NCBI GenBank assembly: GCA_025531455.1
Contig: JAMYHL010000020.1
Location: 248,001-312,000 of the forward strand
Source: Apiotrichum sp. Y4204
Lineage: Eukaryota; Basidiomycota; Tremellomycetes; Trichosporonales; Trichosporonaceae
Reading direction: 5' to 3'
DNA: 64,000 nt
Part shown: positions 43,381 to 62,448 of the stretch, one piece after another
How the letters are laid out: each line of letters starts with the position of its first letter
Position numbering within the stretch: the first letter of the stretch is position 1
Notes under the pieces: generated by a model
Databases searched by the model: none
What the model was told of the DNA's origin: nothing
The model's input: only the letters and a program-made list of their open reading frames with translations
Made by a program: the position numbers and the translations under genes

Positions 43381-44900
43381 ATGGCCGAAAAGATTCACCT
43401 TGCTTCCACCCACGCTGCGCGCAGCATCTCGCTGCTGGGCTACGAGATCGGTGAGTGCTGAGTACCCAAAGAGCAGTGAAGCGTGAAGTGCTGACACGCG
43501 TATCGAATCACCGACGACACCTTGCTTTCCTCACGTTGCTCGCTTTCTCACTCCCCACAGTCCTCGACATCCCCGTGCCGACCCTCATCCTCGCGGCTGT
43601 CGGCGGCGCCGTCCTCCTCCGCTACGCGTTTAGCTGGGCGCGCCTCCTCGCCGAGATCAGCATCGTGCCGGGCGTGAGCGTGAGTTTTAGTCGTGTGGGA
43701 GTGGGATCATCCGATGTGCTGTGCAAGGTCCATTGTAGCACGCTTGGGATGATTTGCATGATTGAGATTATTGTCAGAGAAGGAAGTGATTCGTGCGTGG
43801 GGAATGTCTTCCCTCTCGTCTCACTCTTTTCCCGCTCACATTGCCATCTCTTTGAATTTCACCTAACGCCAGCTCTCCAAGTTCAAGTCGCGCCAGGGCC
43901 AGACCTGGGCGCTCGTCACGGGCTGCACGGCCGGCATCGGTCTCGAGTTTGCGCGCCAGCTGGCCGCCAAGGGCTTTGGTGTTATCCTCGTCGGACGCAG
44001 GCAGAGCGCGCTCGATGAGCTCGCCCAGGAGATCGGTGCGTGAGAACGGGAATCTGGCGACTTGCCGGTCCCTGTACCCGTGTTTCTACTTTCGCTTCTT
44101 TGCTAATACGCCAGAGGCCAAGTACAAGGTTCCGACCAAGACTGTCATTGCCGACGCGGGCGACGCCGCGGGCTGCCACGCCGCCGTTGCGCGCGTGGCT
44201 ACGATCGCGGCTGGCGTCGAGCTCGGTGTCGTGATTAACAATGTCGGCATGTCGCACGAGATGCCTGTTGCGTTCGCCGAGACCGACCCTGCGGAGATTG
44301 ACGCCATTGTCCAGACTGTGAGTGCGGGTTATGATCCCCGAAGTCTTACCCGTCACTCCGACTAACACGCAGAACATCTCGTGGACGCTCCAGTTCACCC
44401 GCGCGATTCTCCCGCAGCTGGTCGCGCGCTCGAACAACATTGACGCGCCCAAGTCGCTGGTCCTCAACATCGGCTCCCTCTCCGGCCGCATCCCCTCCCC
44501 CCTGCTCGCCGCGTACTCGTGCACCAAGGGCGGCCTGCAGACGTGGAACACGGCCGTCGCCGCCGAGGTCGAGCCCCAGGGCGTCATGTTCCGCATGGTC
44601 TTTCCGGCGTTCGTCGTCTCGAACATGTCCAAGATCCGCAAGCCGTCGCTTACCGTCCCGACCGCCAAGTCTTTTGTCGCCTCAACGCTCGGCAGCATCG
44701 GCCTCCAGCGCGGTGCCCAGGGTCGCCCCTACGACGCGACGCCATACCCCTCGCACGCGCTGCTCGACTATGTCGTCGGCGCGTTCGGCTCGTTCTCCGA
44801 GCAGCTCGGCGTCAGCGTCATCCTCGGTATGCACAAGGACATCCGCGCGCGCGCCCTTAGGAAGAAGGCTCGCGAGGCTAACAAGGTCAAGGCCCAGTAG
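43381..44900 (+). CDS. IFA38: Very-long-chain 3-oxoacyl-CoA reductase
   Basis: The microsomal beta-keto reductase performs the second step of very-long-chain fatty acid elongation in the ER, using NADPH. Five exons (43381-43450, 43561-43679, 43873-44035, 44115-44317, 44373-44900) give 360 residues. A hydrophobic N-terminal segment ([20 protein letters not shown]) anchors it in the membrane. The SDR cofactor motif is TGCTAGIG (residues 79-86), followed by VILVGRR and [10 protein letters not shown]. The catalytic residues are Ser220 (NIGSLSG), Tyr233 and Lys237 (YSCTK). A C-terminal basic end ([13 protein letters not shown]) fits an ER-retention signal. Length, anchor and the NNVGMSHE motif point to the Ifa38/HSD17B12 group. 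Confidence 0.93.
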
Positions 44901-47314
44901 GCGCGGCATCGCCAGCACTGCGGCTAACCTTCCGCGAGATGGCCTCGGGGTTAAACGTGACGTACACGCTGTTGTGTACTCGTTTCCCGGGGGCTATTCT
45001 CTTCACTGATAGAAATTAGGTGAAGAATGCATAATAGAGATGGAAAGACCGCGTCGTGGACGTGCCGGAACTGATCTCGACTGATTCCGGCAGCTGAACT
45101 ATCTAGACTAATGTGCGGAGTTGATGGGTTGTAGCGATTCCGCGAACTCCCGCTGTCCATCCTGACCCGAGTCAGCAACTGTCAAGGCGCGCCATTCCAT
45201 GACCGACAGGATGCCAGACATGCCGCGGGTATACCCCCCCACCGACGGCTACGCCTGAGAACGGAATGCAACTTATGGGAAAAGCTGTGGACGACCTTAT
45301 CTCGCGGCTCAGTTCTCAGATCTCTGAGCTTCGAGGTAGACCTTAAGCCCAAGAATACGGAATGCACAGTTTCAGTCGACAACTTCCACCTTGCGGCGTG
45401 GATAAGGTCCGAGAGGAATGCAGTGTCCATGTTGTTCCTGTTTCAACTCGCGCTCCGCCTCATCATCCTCTTGCCGCGCAACGTCCCGAGGCACCAGCCC
45501 TGTGCCGTTCGGAGACTCGCACTACACAAGTATCGATACAGCTGAGGTGTACGGGATGCTGTATTCCCCTTCCGCGGAACCTCTAGATCGGTCCCGTCGC
45601 GTCATGCCCTATGTCCTCGGACCTCGGTGGTCAAGAGCTAGCTTACGCGCTGCGATAAGTTGAATCGCGCACACTAGTCTCTCCACATCTACCTGTCGCC
45701 TAGAGCGCACACTCTTGTCCCCTGTCCGCCATTCTCAGCAGGCCGCCTCCCGCCTCCCATCTCCCATCTCTCCCCCAAGATCCTACCAATCCCTGTTTAC
45801 CCGAGTTCCGTCTACTCGGTTCCCCGTTCCACAACCCCGGAATCCATTCCAGCACACGGCCCATTGATCATTCCGCCCGGCTCCCGAGATCCCATACGCC
45901 TCGACTCTTGGTGTCATGGGACATGCGGGCTAGGACTGGGGCTGCCCGCTTGCAGCTTGGCCTCGGCGGAGAAACGGTGCCGATGCGGGATCTGCAAGGT
46001 GCATGTGTACATACTACGTTAGTGCCTTGGTGCAGTATAGTAGTAAGTACACTAGCCATCATGTTGTGGAGCCATGACTTCATGCGATGCGGAAGATGCC
46101 ACTTGGCAGCACTCGGGGCCATTCGGCAGATGCGACCTGTTCTTCGCCACTCACCACTCACCACTGGCCATTTCGCCACTCGCCACTTGTATCTATCCCA
46201 AGTCGCCACACTGCTGTGAGGTACGCCGGCGAGTGGCGAGGAACCGAGGAACGGCAGGCACAAGGTTGTTGTTCACTCCACTTGCCTTCTGGGAATGACA
46301 GGTGACAACATACATCCAGTTCCTACCGCAGCATGTGTCCAGAGTGAGCTGTACTCGAGGCGCTAGACTCTGGGCGTGAGCTTGTGTAATCTAACTTGGA
46401 CATTGTTTTGGCGACGCGTAGCCCGTGACTGGGCGTGACATGACGTACAGTACAGGTAGTATGTACTCCATATCCGACATGAGAAGTTGTGAAAATGAGA
46501 AGGTACTTGTTGCACTCCACGCCCGGAATGTGAGCGGCGACGGTCTTCGCCACCATGGTCGGCTCGGGATGCATCGGCATCTCCAACTTCATGAGCTCAT
46601 AAGCTCATGCGTATGTTCCCCGTCCACTTTGTGTCATGTGGAGTAGAGTGGTGGAATCGCAGAGATCTCGCATGCTTGCCCGCCTCTCCTGGTTGCCCCG
46701 CGCCACCCGCTCGCATTCCCACATTTTTCGGTGCTCGCCGCCGTCCACGTCCCCGTCCACGCCGCCTGTCCATTCCGTCCCGGCCTCCGGCTAAGCTTGG
46801 CACGGCACCCGTCACACACCCGCCTGTGCTGTGAGCCAAACACTATAGACCACCATACATGCGGGAAACCGCTCTATCAAGAATGAGGAGAAAGTTTGAA
46901 TAATAATAAAGGGGGAAAATGGGAACACAAACTGCTAACGAGGTCGACCTCCTTGAGAGCTATTCTGTCTAGAAGGCCGACTATGCACACTATGCACATG
47001 GGGCTAACAGCGCTCGGAGTTGCGGTCACGGCTGTCTGATGCATTCCCACGTTGTCGTCGTCGTCATCTCGTTTCCAGCGGCCATTCCGCGATCCGAATC
47101 CTCCAGGGCGCTTCGCAAGATGAATCATTATAGTCGCAGCGCGCCGCGCCGTGCGTGCTGCCGAGTGCTCGTCGTCGCTTTGCCCTTTGCCGCCATTGCC
47201 GCTGATGCCGGTTGCTGAGCCTACTTCTGATCATGTGTCGAGACACGCTGCCAACATGCAATGTCGACGCGCGTCGCACACTCCCCTCACATCATCGTTT
47301 CTAGATCCGTCCAT
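44901..47314. other. Gene-poor intergenic region
   Basis: About 2.4 kb between IFA38 and the convergent SRPK gene. It contains CACTCACCACT-like short repeats (46143-46215), CGCCTCCCATCT repeats (45745-45775), and no frame that looks coding. No RNA gene was recognised. Confidence 0.45.
46143..46215. repeat. CGCCACTC/CACTCACCA short repeats
   Basis: Five or more imperfect CGCCACTCACCACT-like words in 70 bases of non-coding DNA, with an inverted GGCGAGTGGCGAG copy at about 46229-46241. Confidence 0.5.
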
Positions 47315-55099
<7,785 letters not shown>

Positions 55100-56919
55100 A
55101 TGAGAGTACGTGTTTCCGCCGCTTTAAACTAACCCCAGGTGGCAGTACAGGGATGCAGTCATGGCAGCCTGACGGCGATCTACGACTCGGTGGCGGAGTA
55201 CGAGCGGCAGAAGGGCACAAAGGTCGACCTCCTGCTCCTCTGCGGCGACTTCCAGGCGTTGCGCTCCCGGCACGACTTTGCGTCGCTCGCCGTTCCCGCC
55301 AAGTTCCACGCGCTTGGAACGTTTCACCAGTACTACTCTGGCGAGCGGGTCGCGCCGGTTTTGACCATTGTTATTGGCGGGAACCACGAGGCGAGCAACT
55401 ACATGTGGGAGCTGTACCATGGCGGATGGCTCGCGCCGAACATTTACTACCTCGGCGCCGCGGGGAGTGTGCTCGTCGACGGGCTGCGGATCGCCGGTGC
55501 AAGTGGCATTTTCAAGAAGTTTGACTATCACAAGGGTGGGTGTTTGGCCTAGAAAGTAGCTCACAGCAGGTCACTTTGAGAACGTGCCTTTCAACCCATC
55601 GACGCTGAGGAGCATCTACCACATCCGCCAGTATGATGTCGCAAAGCTGATGCTCGTGAGCTCGTCCCTTCGGTTTGTAGCTAACAACAGCTTCCCCGCT
55701 CCCATCCGACCGTGTTCCTCAGCCACGACTGGCCGATAGGCATCGCGCGCCATGGTGACACCCGTGCTCTACTAAAACGGAAGCCTTTCTTCCGCCAAGA
55801 AGTAAGTTGGCAAGTAGTGAAAACAACCTTCACGGGAACCGAGCAACGGAAAACCCACTGTACAGTGGAAATTGTACTGACACACAGATTGAGGAGAACA
55901 CTCTCGGGTCGCCCCCCCTTCTTGAGCTTCTCCACCACCTGCGGCCGGACTACTGGTTCTCGGCCCACCTGCACGTCAAGTTTGCGGCAGTATTTGACCA
56001 CCCAGAAGACGACAGCGGCGCCGCACCATTGATGACACTTACAACACCTGCAGCAGTGATTGCCGCTGCCGCTGCAGTGGCCGGTTCAGTGCCAGCAGCA
56101 GGGGAGTCGGAGGTGGCTATCAATCCCGACGAGATCAACATCTCGGACGACGAGTTTGATGAACCACCGGCACCAGCGGCCAATCCGGATGAGCTTGACG
56201 TCGGGGACGATGACGAGGACGAGGGCGTAGTGGAGGCCGTGGTCACCGTTGAAGCGGAAGCCCCGACAGGAGCAGGTGCGCCTCCGGCAAACCCCGAGGA
56301 AATTACCCTCAGCGACGAGGACGAGTTTGAGGAGCCGCCACGGGCGCCACCAAAGTCTGCGGAAACAGCACCCAAACCTGCAGTGGACACCATAATCAAC
56401 GCTTCAGGGGCAGAGCGCACCCACTTCCTCGCACTAGACAAGTGCGGTGCCGGAAAGGAGTTCATCCAGGTGGGTAGCCGGCGTTTGAGTTCCACCCACT
56501 GACTCCAGTTCCTTGACCTGCCAGCTCCTAATCCTTCGCCCCCCGGCCAGCTACCCCGGCTAACATTTGACCCGTACTGGCTCGCAATCTCTCGCGCGCT
56601 GCACCCTTACCTCTCGACAGAAGTCTACGAGCGGTCTCTCCCGACTCGCGACATCCAGACTGCCCTGGTCGCCGACGAGCTCGAGCGGATACGCACAGAG
56701 GGCCTCCTGGTTCCCGGCGAAATAACAGAAATCACCGAGACGCCACCCCTTGTGTGGGAGCACGGGCCGGTAGATGTCGCGCGCGTGCAACAGTTTTGGC
56801 CCACCGCGCCCCCCGAGGGACACGGTGGGTCGCCGAGCGCGTGGTACACCAACCCCCAGACTGAGGCGTTTTGCGGCATGCTAGGCATCGAGAACAGGGT
56901 GAATCCGCGTCCCGCGTAG
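55100..56919 (+). CDS. DBR1: RNA lariat debranching enzyme Dbr1
   Basis: Dbr1 opens the 2'-5' bond of intron lariats in the nucleus. Six exons (55100-55105, 55139-55535, 55570-55655, 55691-55801, 55888-56469, 56509-56919) give 530 residues. Exon 1 is only ATG AGA, but the join gives the conserved start MRVAVQGCSHG. Metallophosphatase ligands are all present: Cys8, His10, Asp39 (CGDFQALR), Asn84-His85 (GGNHEASN), His175 (SHDWPIG), His227 and His229 (AHLHVKF). The conserved WELYHGGWLAPNIYYLG and GIFKKFDYHKGHFE blocks are seen. Between the catalytic part and the C-terminal DBR1 domain (THFLALDKC onward) there is an insert of about 140 residues with three acidic repeats built on NPDEINISDDEF, NPDELDVGDDDE and NPEEITLSDEDE. 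The end RVNPRPA is complete. Confidence 0.95.
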
Positions 56920-57525
56920 TGGGCTTATTTGACTACCTTGTAGAGACACATGTATCGGTGTATTATCGGTGTACCATCGGAGACTGGGATACACGAGTTG
57001 CCTCGGGCATTGCTTTTGATGTTGACGGTTTGTTTGTGCAAGGCAGTCGAGGAGCAGGGCGCGCCGGCGCGCAGCCCGCAACGGTTGAAGTGGCGCAGCG
57101 GCATTGCGTGAGCTACACGTGACTTTGGCATGGAGGTTTGTACAGTTTGTTTTGACGGGAGTATTAGGCTCCGGTGCGACGCAGTTCCCAAACAAGGAAA
57201 AACACACGCGTGTTTGTGCCTCAGCGCGCGGCGCACAGCGGACAGCGCGCACAGACTGGCGCTCGACCCACCACCCTCCTTTTTGCTGACAACAGTCAAC
57301 GTCAACAACACACACGACACAGACAAAGGACAACAACACACATCTATCCTATATCCTTTCCATCCATAAAGATCAAAATAACAACAACATCATCATCACT
57401 GGCTTCATCACGATCACAACCAATATCTGTCCACTCTCTCCTCGTTCTTGTCCCCACACCATCCTTAGACCTAATCCGGGCCCTTGGCCGTACACTCCCA
57501 CCGTGACTCACCTTGTTTTGCCATA
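56920..57525. other. DBR1 to CLASP intergenic region
   Basis: About 600 bases. The right half is an A/C-rich leader before the CLASP ATG. No other feature is seen. Confidence 0.5.
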
Positions 57526-60500
57526 ATGCCGCCAGCTGAAGCGGCCAAAATCCCAGTACGTCGACCGCGATGCACCGTTTCAGCTACGTTGCGATCCGCG
57601 TCAGCTGACATCAGTGTCCGACGCCGGCACACCTCCAGACGGAGCTCGCGACGCTCGCGGCGATCATGGAGCCCGGTGAGACAGAGGACTCGTGGGACAA
57701 GATTGAGCGCGCGATCATCCGCTTCGCCGCCGTCGTCCGCGGAGGCGGATACAAGCACGGCGAGGCGTTCATCCGAGGCATAGGGAACAAAGGTCTCGGT
57801 ATAAGCCTCGTTGACTGTGTACGTCTGGAAGCGTGTTCGCCACTGACCCGCAGATGCTTTCAGATCGTGGACGGCTCTCAGGCGCGGCTACCGAGTTGCT
57901 GCAGACGTTCGCGCCTCGCCTCGGACCCCATTTCCACTCCCTTGTTCATCTCTATCTTCCACCACTCATTCGCCTCCTCGCTCGTCCGAACAAGGTGTAC
58001 ATCAAGCGTGCGGAGAAGTGCCTGCTTACAATAATCTCCAACTGCCCGCTTCCCTCTATCGTCCTTCATCTCCGCAACGGCCTCGACGAGAAGAGCGACC
58101 AGTGCAAGCGCATCTCGGCGATCGCCGTCGAGCGCTCAATGACGGAATGGGACGTTGCGCGCTGGCACGAGAAGGACCTCGAGATCCTCGAGCTATGCGT
58201 TCGGAAAATGGCTAAAGACAAGGATGCGCAGGTTCGCAAGACGGGCAAGGCTGTGTGGGCAGCCTTCCAGGAGATCTGGCCGGAGCGCGTCGATGAGTGA
58301 GTCCACTGACCCTCCTCTTGTGCTGATCCCGCAGCTTCGTCGGACCCCTCACACCTACGATCAGACGATACCTCGATCTCCCGCCTGCTGAAGGAGGCCC
58401 GTCACGACCCAAACCAGTGTCCAGGCTCAATTTGGGCCGCACAGGCGGTGCTGCACCGTCGCACCCAGCGCATCCCCCGGTCCACGCTGCGGGGCCCTCG
58501 CGACTACATCTCTCGAGTGGCTCCGAGAAGGAAAAGGAGGGCCGCCGCGTGCCGAGCGGGACGTCATCTTTGTCCACCGCAGCGCATCGCTCTCGACATG
58601 AGCCAGTCGATTCTCGCTCAACAAGCGACCATGGGCGATCACGCGCTATGGATCCCATTCCGCGAACTGACGCAGGTTCCCGAGTTACGCGGTCCGCTTC
58701 TTCACACACCATCCCCCACATGTCCTCGTCTTCCAGTCTCGGCAGTGCGTCTGGACGATCAGCGAGCGCGCTGTCGTCCAAGCCCATACGGCCAACTCTC
58801 CACCCTTCAGCGACTGAGCCATCAGCAGCAAAGCGTCGTCTCGGCCTTCCCCATCGCACTGTGCGCCCTGTGGAAGCGGAGGAGGATGAGCCTCGTGGTG
58901 CCGGAGTGGGATCTAAACCGGTGGCAACCTCCTCGCGGCCGACAACGCGCCGAATAGTCACAACGCCAACACCCGCTGTGGCATCCGCGTCCGCGTCCGC
59001 CCCCTCTAGCGTCGCTCACGACGCATCTCACCTCACTTCTGCCACTCCCGATAGTCCGCGGAAGACCTCCGACCCTGTACGCTCGGCATCCCGCGTCCGG
59101 GAGCGCGTCACGGAGATTGAGCGGCGGGCCTCTGAGCACGGCACCACCCCCACACACCCCACTCCCAACCGCGACTTGCAGCTTGCGGCAGGTATCCCCG
59201 TGCCACACGACACGCCTGTGACCACCAAGCCACACGCGAGCAACTTCTCGCCATCGCTGTCAATGTTGTTAGGCCGGAACAGGGCTGGCGGCGACATTGA
59301 CGTCACGTTGGCCGATTTATCGATGGACCCCAGCTCTGTCGACTCGCCTGTTCCTCAGCGCCCGCCCGCTGCACGTCAAGTTTCTGCGCCCCTCCCGTCT
59401 TCGACAGTGGCCCTTGAAGCAGAGAGCACACCGGTAGACGCCCCGGCGGAACTGCGCCGAATATCCCCCCTTCCCCGGCGCATATCGGAAGGCCCAGCGG
59501 AGACCCCATCGCCACCGCGGTCGAAGAAGCGCAAGGGCTGCGATATTGAGCAGGTGCTAGAGAGCGACCCCGCCCCGCTCTTCTCTGTTGATGACACGCC
59601 GTGCAAGCCAACAGCCCCGACCCCGGCTCCTCTCATCTCCTTCGCCGACTCCCCCGCTCGGCCATTCACATTCCGTTCCGCGCCGGTCCGTCCTCGCGAA
59701 AGCATCTTTAGCGCCTTGATGGGCCTGGCGATGGACACTCCCGCCCCTGTCGCAGAGTCTCTGAGCACCGAGTCGATAGAGGAGGAAGATGAGGATGAGG
59801 AGGCAGACGTCACTGTGCGCTTGGCTCCGGTGGAGACGACCCAGGAGGAACTCGTGGATGTGCATGACGGGGATGCCGACACGACGGCCGTATTTGTCCC
59901 TCATGCTGTGGCTGAGGAGCCCATTGAGGAGGAGCCTGTTGACGCTGTCGAGGCGCCTGTCCAGGTCGCCGAAGAGCACACCGAGGAGCCAGCCACAGAT
60001 GCGCCCAAGGACGAGGAGCAGACGCCAGCTCGTTCTGCGACGCCCGAGCCGCCCAAGGACATTCCGGTTCCTTCTACACCACTTCCTGAGCTGCTCGCCG
60101 AGTTCGACACCCTTACCGAATCTGAGGACAACGAGGATGAGGGCACTGATCTGGAGCATACGGTCGTTCTCGAGCGTAACGAGCCGACTGCTGTGACGCC
60201 AGCTGTTGTGCCGGTCGTCACCCACCAAGGCCAAGAGCGTGTCACTATGCGCGAGCGAACTTTCATCTCAACCCCAGGGGGTGGTGTCTTCTTCCAGGAA
60301 CGCGAGATGGTCGTCGAGAACGTCGAGTCGCAGGCAGTTGCAGCACCTGCCAACGCCCTCGTCATTGAGGAGATGCCTGTCGAGGAGACGGAGACTCCGG
60401 AAACTGTGGAGACGGCACCCCCCGCCGAGGCACCTCCTGCCGCCGAGCTGCTGATAGACACCTCGGACGAGGCATCCACAACTCCCGAGAAGACGTCCGA

Positions 60501-62178
60501 GCTGGAGGACATGAAGGAGGCCTTTGAGGAGCAGAAGTCGGTTGACCTGCTCAAGGTCTCGACCGGCTCCACCGCCAGCACCGCGACCGAACCGGAAGCT
60601 AAGCCCAGGACGCGGCCCATCTCCGCGGCAGAGCGCAGGCCGAAGCTCGGACGTTGTGGCCTCGAGATGCCTGTGGAGAAGAAGAGCTTCCGCCCCGTAT
60701 CCCGCGCAAAGGCTGCACCTGCGCCGGCACGTGTCGCGACGCGGGCACCTTCTGCCACGGCTACAGCTACGACTTCCGGGACCTCTACTGGCGCCTCGAC
60801 GCCTGCCACCGACGCGCCGACGCTGGCCTCATCCACCTCGTCAACAGCTACAGCTCCCAAGCCAGTCCGTGCGGCACGCAAGCCTGCTGCGCCCGCGATC
60901 GTCACCGCCTCGAAGCCGGCACCACCTGTTTCCGCTACGGCCGCACCAAAGCTGACGAAGACCACCGGCTCGAGCCTCTTCAAGCCAACCGCAGCGACTG
61001 CCGCCCGCGCTGCCGCCACTCAGGCCGCGACGTCCGCGCATGCCGAGGCGAAGGAGAAGGAGGCCAAGGAGCTCCTCGAGGTCAAGGAGCCCCGGCCTGC
61101 AGCGCGGTCTGTATCGCAGACCCACGCTCGTGCTGCGCCGGCAAAGTCTCGTTCCGCCACTGCCGCATTTGGCTCAACAGCTGCGTCACGCGCTCGCGAG
61201 GCCGCTGCCCTTCCGCCGATCAAGCGGCAGCGGCTGAAACTCACTGCCCCGCAGGAGAGCTTCCGTCCAGGCCGCACGGCAAACAAGTCCAAGGCATCTG
61301 TTCTTGGTGCGGGGACCGCGCCGTCGGCACGCCAGCGGCGGCCTATCCGCGCAACCAAGGGCAAGGCCGAGGCGACGAACGAGACGTTCCCGCTTGACGG
61401 ACCTGGTCTGCGGGCATCGCTGTCCAAGCAGAGTGAGGAGGACAAGGGAAAGGGAAAGGGGGGGAGTGAGGCAAAGGAGAATTCGGAGGGGGGAAACACT
61501 TCCCCAATCCCCATTGCGCGGTCGACAACGCTCGAGGTACCGATTGCGGATGATCACGATGCCGTGCCGCGGACGCCGGGGTCATCCGGCTTTGCACCAG
61601 GATGCCTCTCGCCGGCGTCATCGCGTCACACATCGTACACGTCCCACTCGGACATGTCGTGTGGCTCCCGCCCCTCACCATCAAAGCTCAAGATGGCCCC
61701 GCCGCGGCCGCTCGACCCCGTCCTGACCCCGACGCATTCAGCGAACGTCTCGGCCATCTCCTCCTTCGGACAGGCTGCCCTCGTCGCTCCCGTTGCTGAC
61801 TCCCCGGCGGTCATGCACGCGCGCCGTGTCAGTGGCATTCCCGCGAGCCTGAAGAAGACGATTGCAGAAGAGGCAGCGCGGCGCAAGTCGGCGCAGTTGG
61901 CTGGCTCGCCGCCGAGCACTGGAGCGCATGCGATGCTTGTGGAAGACGAACCGGACACTCCGCGAGGACCGCGGACGCGCCAGCGCACCGCACTCCGACG
62001 GGCGGAGCGTCTGGAGGAGGACGGGGAGGAGAACTTTGAGGACGGCGCTGTGGGCGCGAACCGGCACGATGTGGCCACACCGACGAGTAAAGCTGCGAGT
62101 CTTTTGACGAAGCTCAGCGACGAACGGGATCGGAGAGCGCTCGCGCCCCGCGACGCCAACTCACGACGAGAGGAGTAG
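57526..62178 (+). CDS. CLASP-like microtubule-associated protein (TOG domain)
   Basis: CLASP/Stu1 proteins stabilise microtubules by binding tubulin through TOG domains. Four exons (57526-57555, 57639-57818, 57854-58296, 58335-62178) give 1,498 residues. One N-terminal TOG-like alpha-helical array covers residues about 10-230: WDKIERAIIRFAAVVRGGGY, DCMLSDRGRLSGAATELLQT, FAPRLGPHFHSLVHLYLPPL, KVYIKRAEKCLLTIISN, and VWAAFQEIWPERVDDF. This order matches the CLASP N-terminal domain. The remaining 1,250 residues, nearly all in one exon, are disordered: Ser/Pro/Arg-rich, then Glu-rich, then Ala/Lys/Arg-rich with SxIP-like and basic segments suited to microtubule binding. The long exon is antisense-open in places because of its composition. 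Fission yeast Cls1 has similar architecture with two TOGs. Assignment rests on the first 240 residues. Confidence 0.68.
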
Positions 62179-62448
62179 TAGCAAAGGATAGTCGTTTAAT
62201 GTGTTTGTACTATGCATCAACTGCTCAATGATGATGAGGACTTGGGGGAGGCAAGAATAATGAGGCTGATACTCGGAACTTTTCCTCCACGTGCTCGACC
62301 CAAATGCCAGCCTCGCCGATCCGCCTTTCCATCGATTTCGACATTGCGCACATGCATACGCGCACATCCATTGTTTGCGGCCATCTCCACACTTACCCAA
62401 ACTACCATCCACTCTCTAATTCTCTAAACCATCCACCGCGACTCGGGA
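62179..62448 (+). promoter_or_regulatory. RPB3 promoter and CLASP 3' UTR
   Basis: 270 bases between the CLASP stop codon and the RPB3 ATG on the same strand. No TATA box is evident. Confidence 0.4.

Noticed and set aside
59901..61019. Minus-strand frame of 372 codons
   Set aside because: Antisense to the low-complexity CLASP exon; Ser/Val/Gly composition mirrors the sense repeats.
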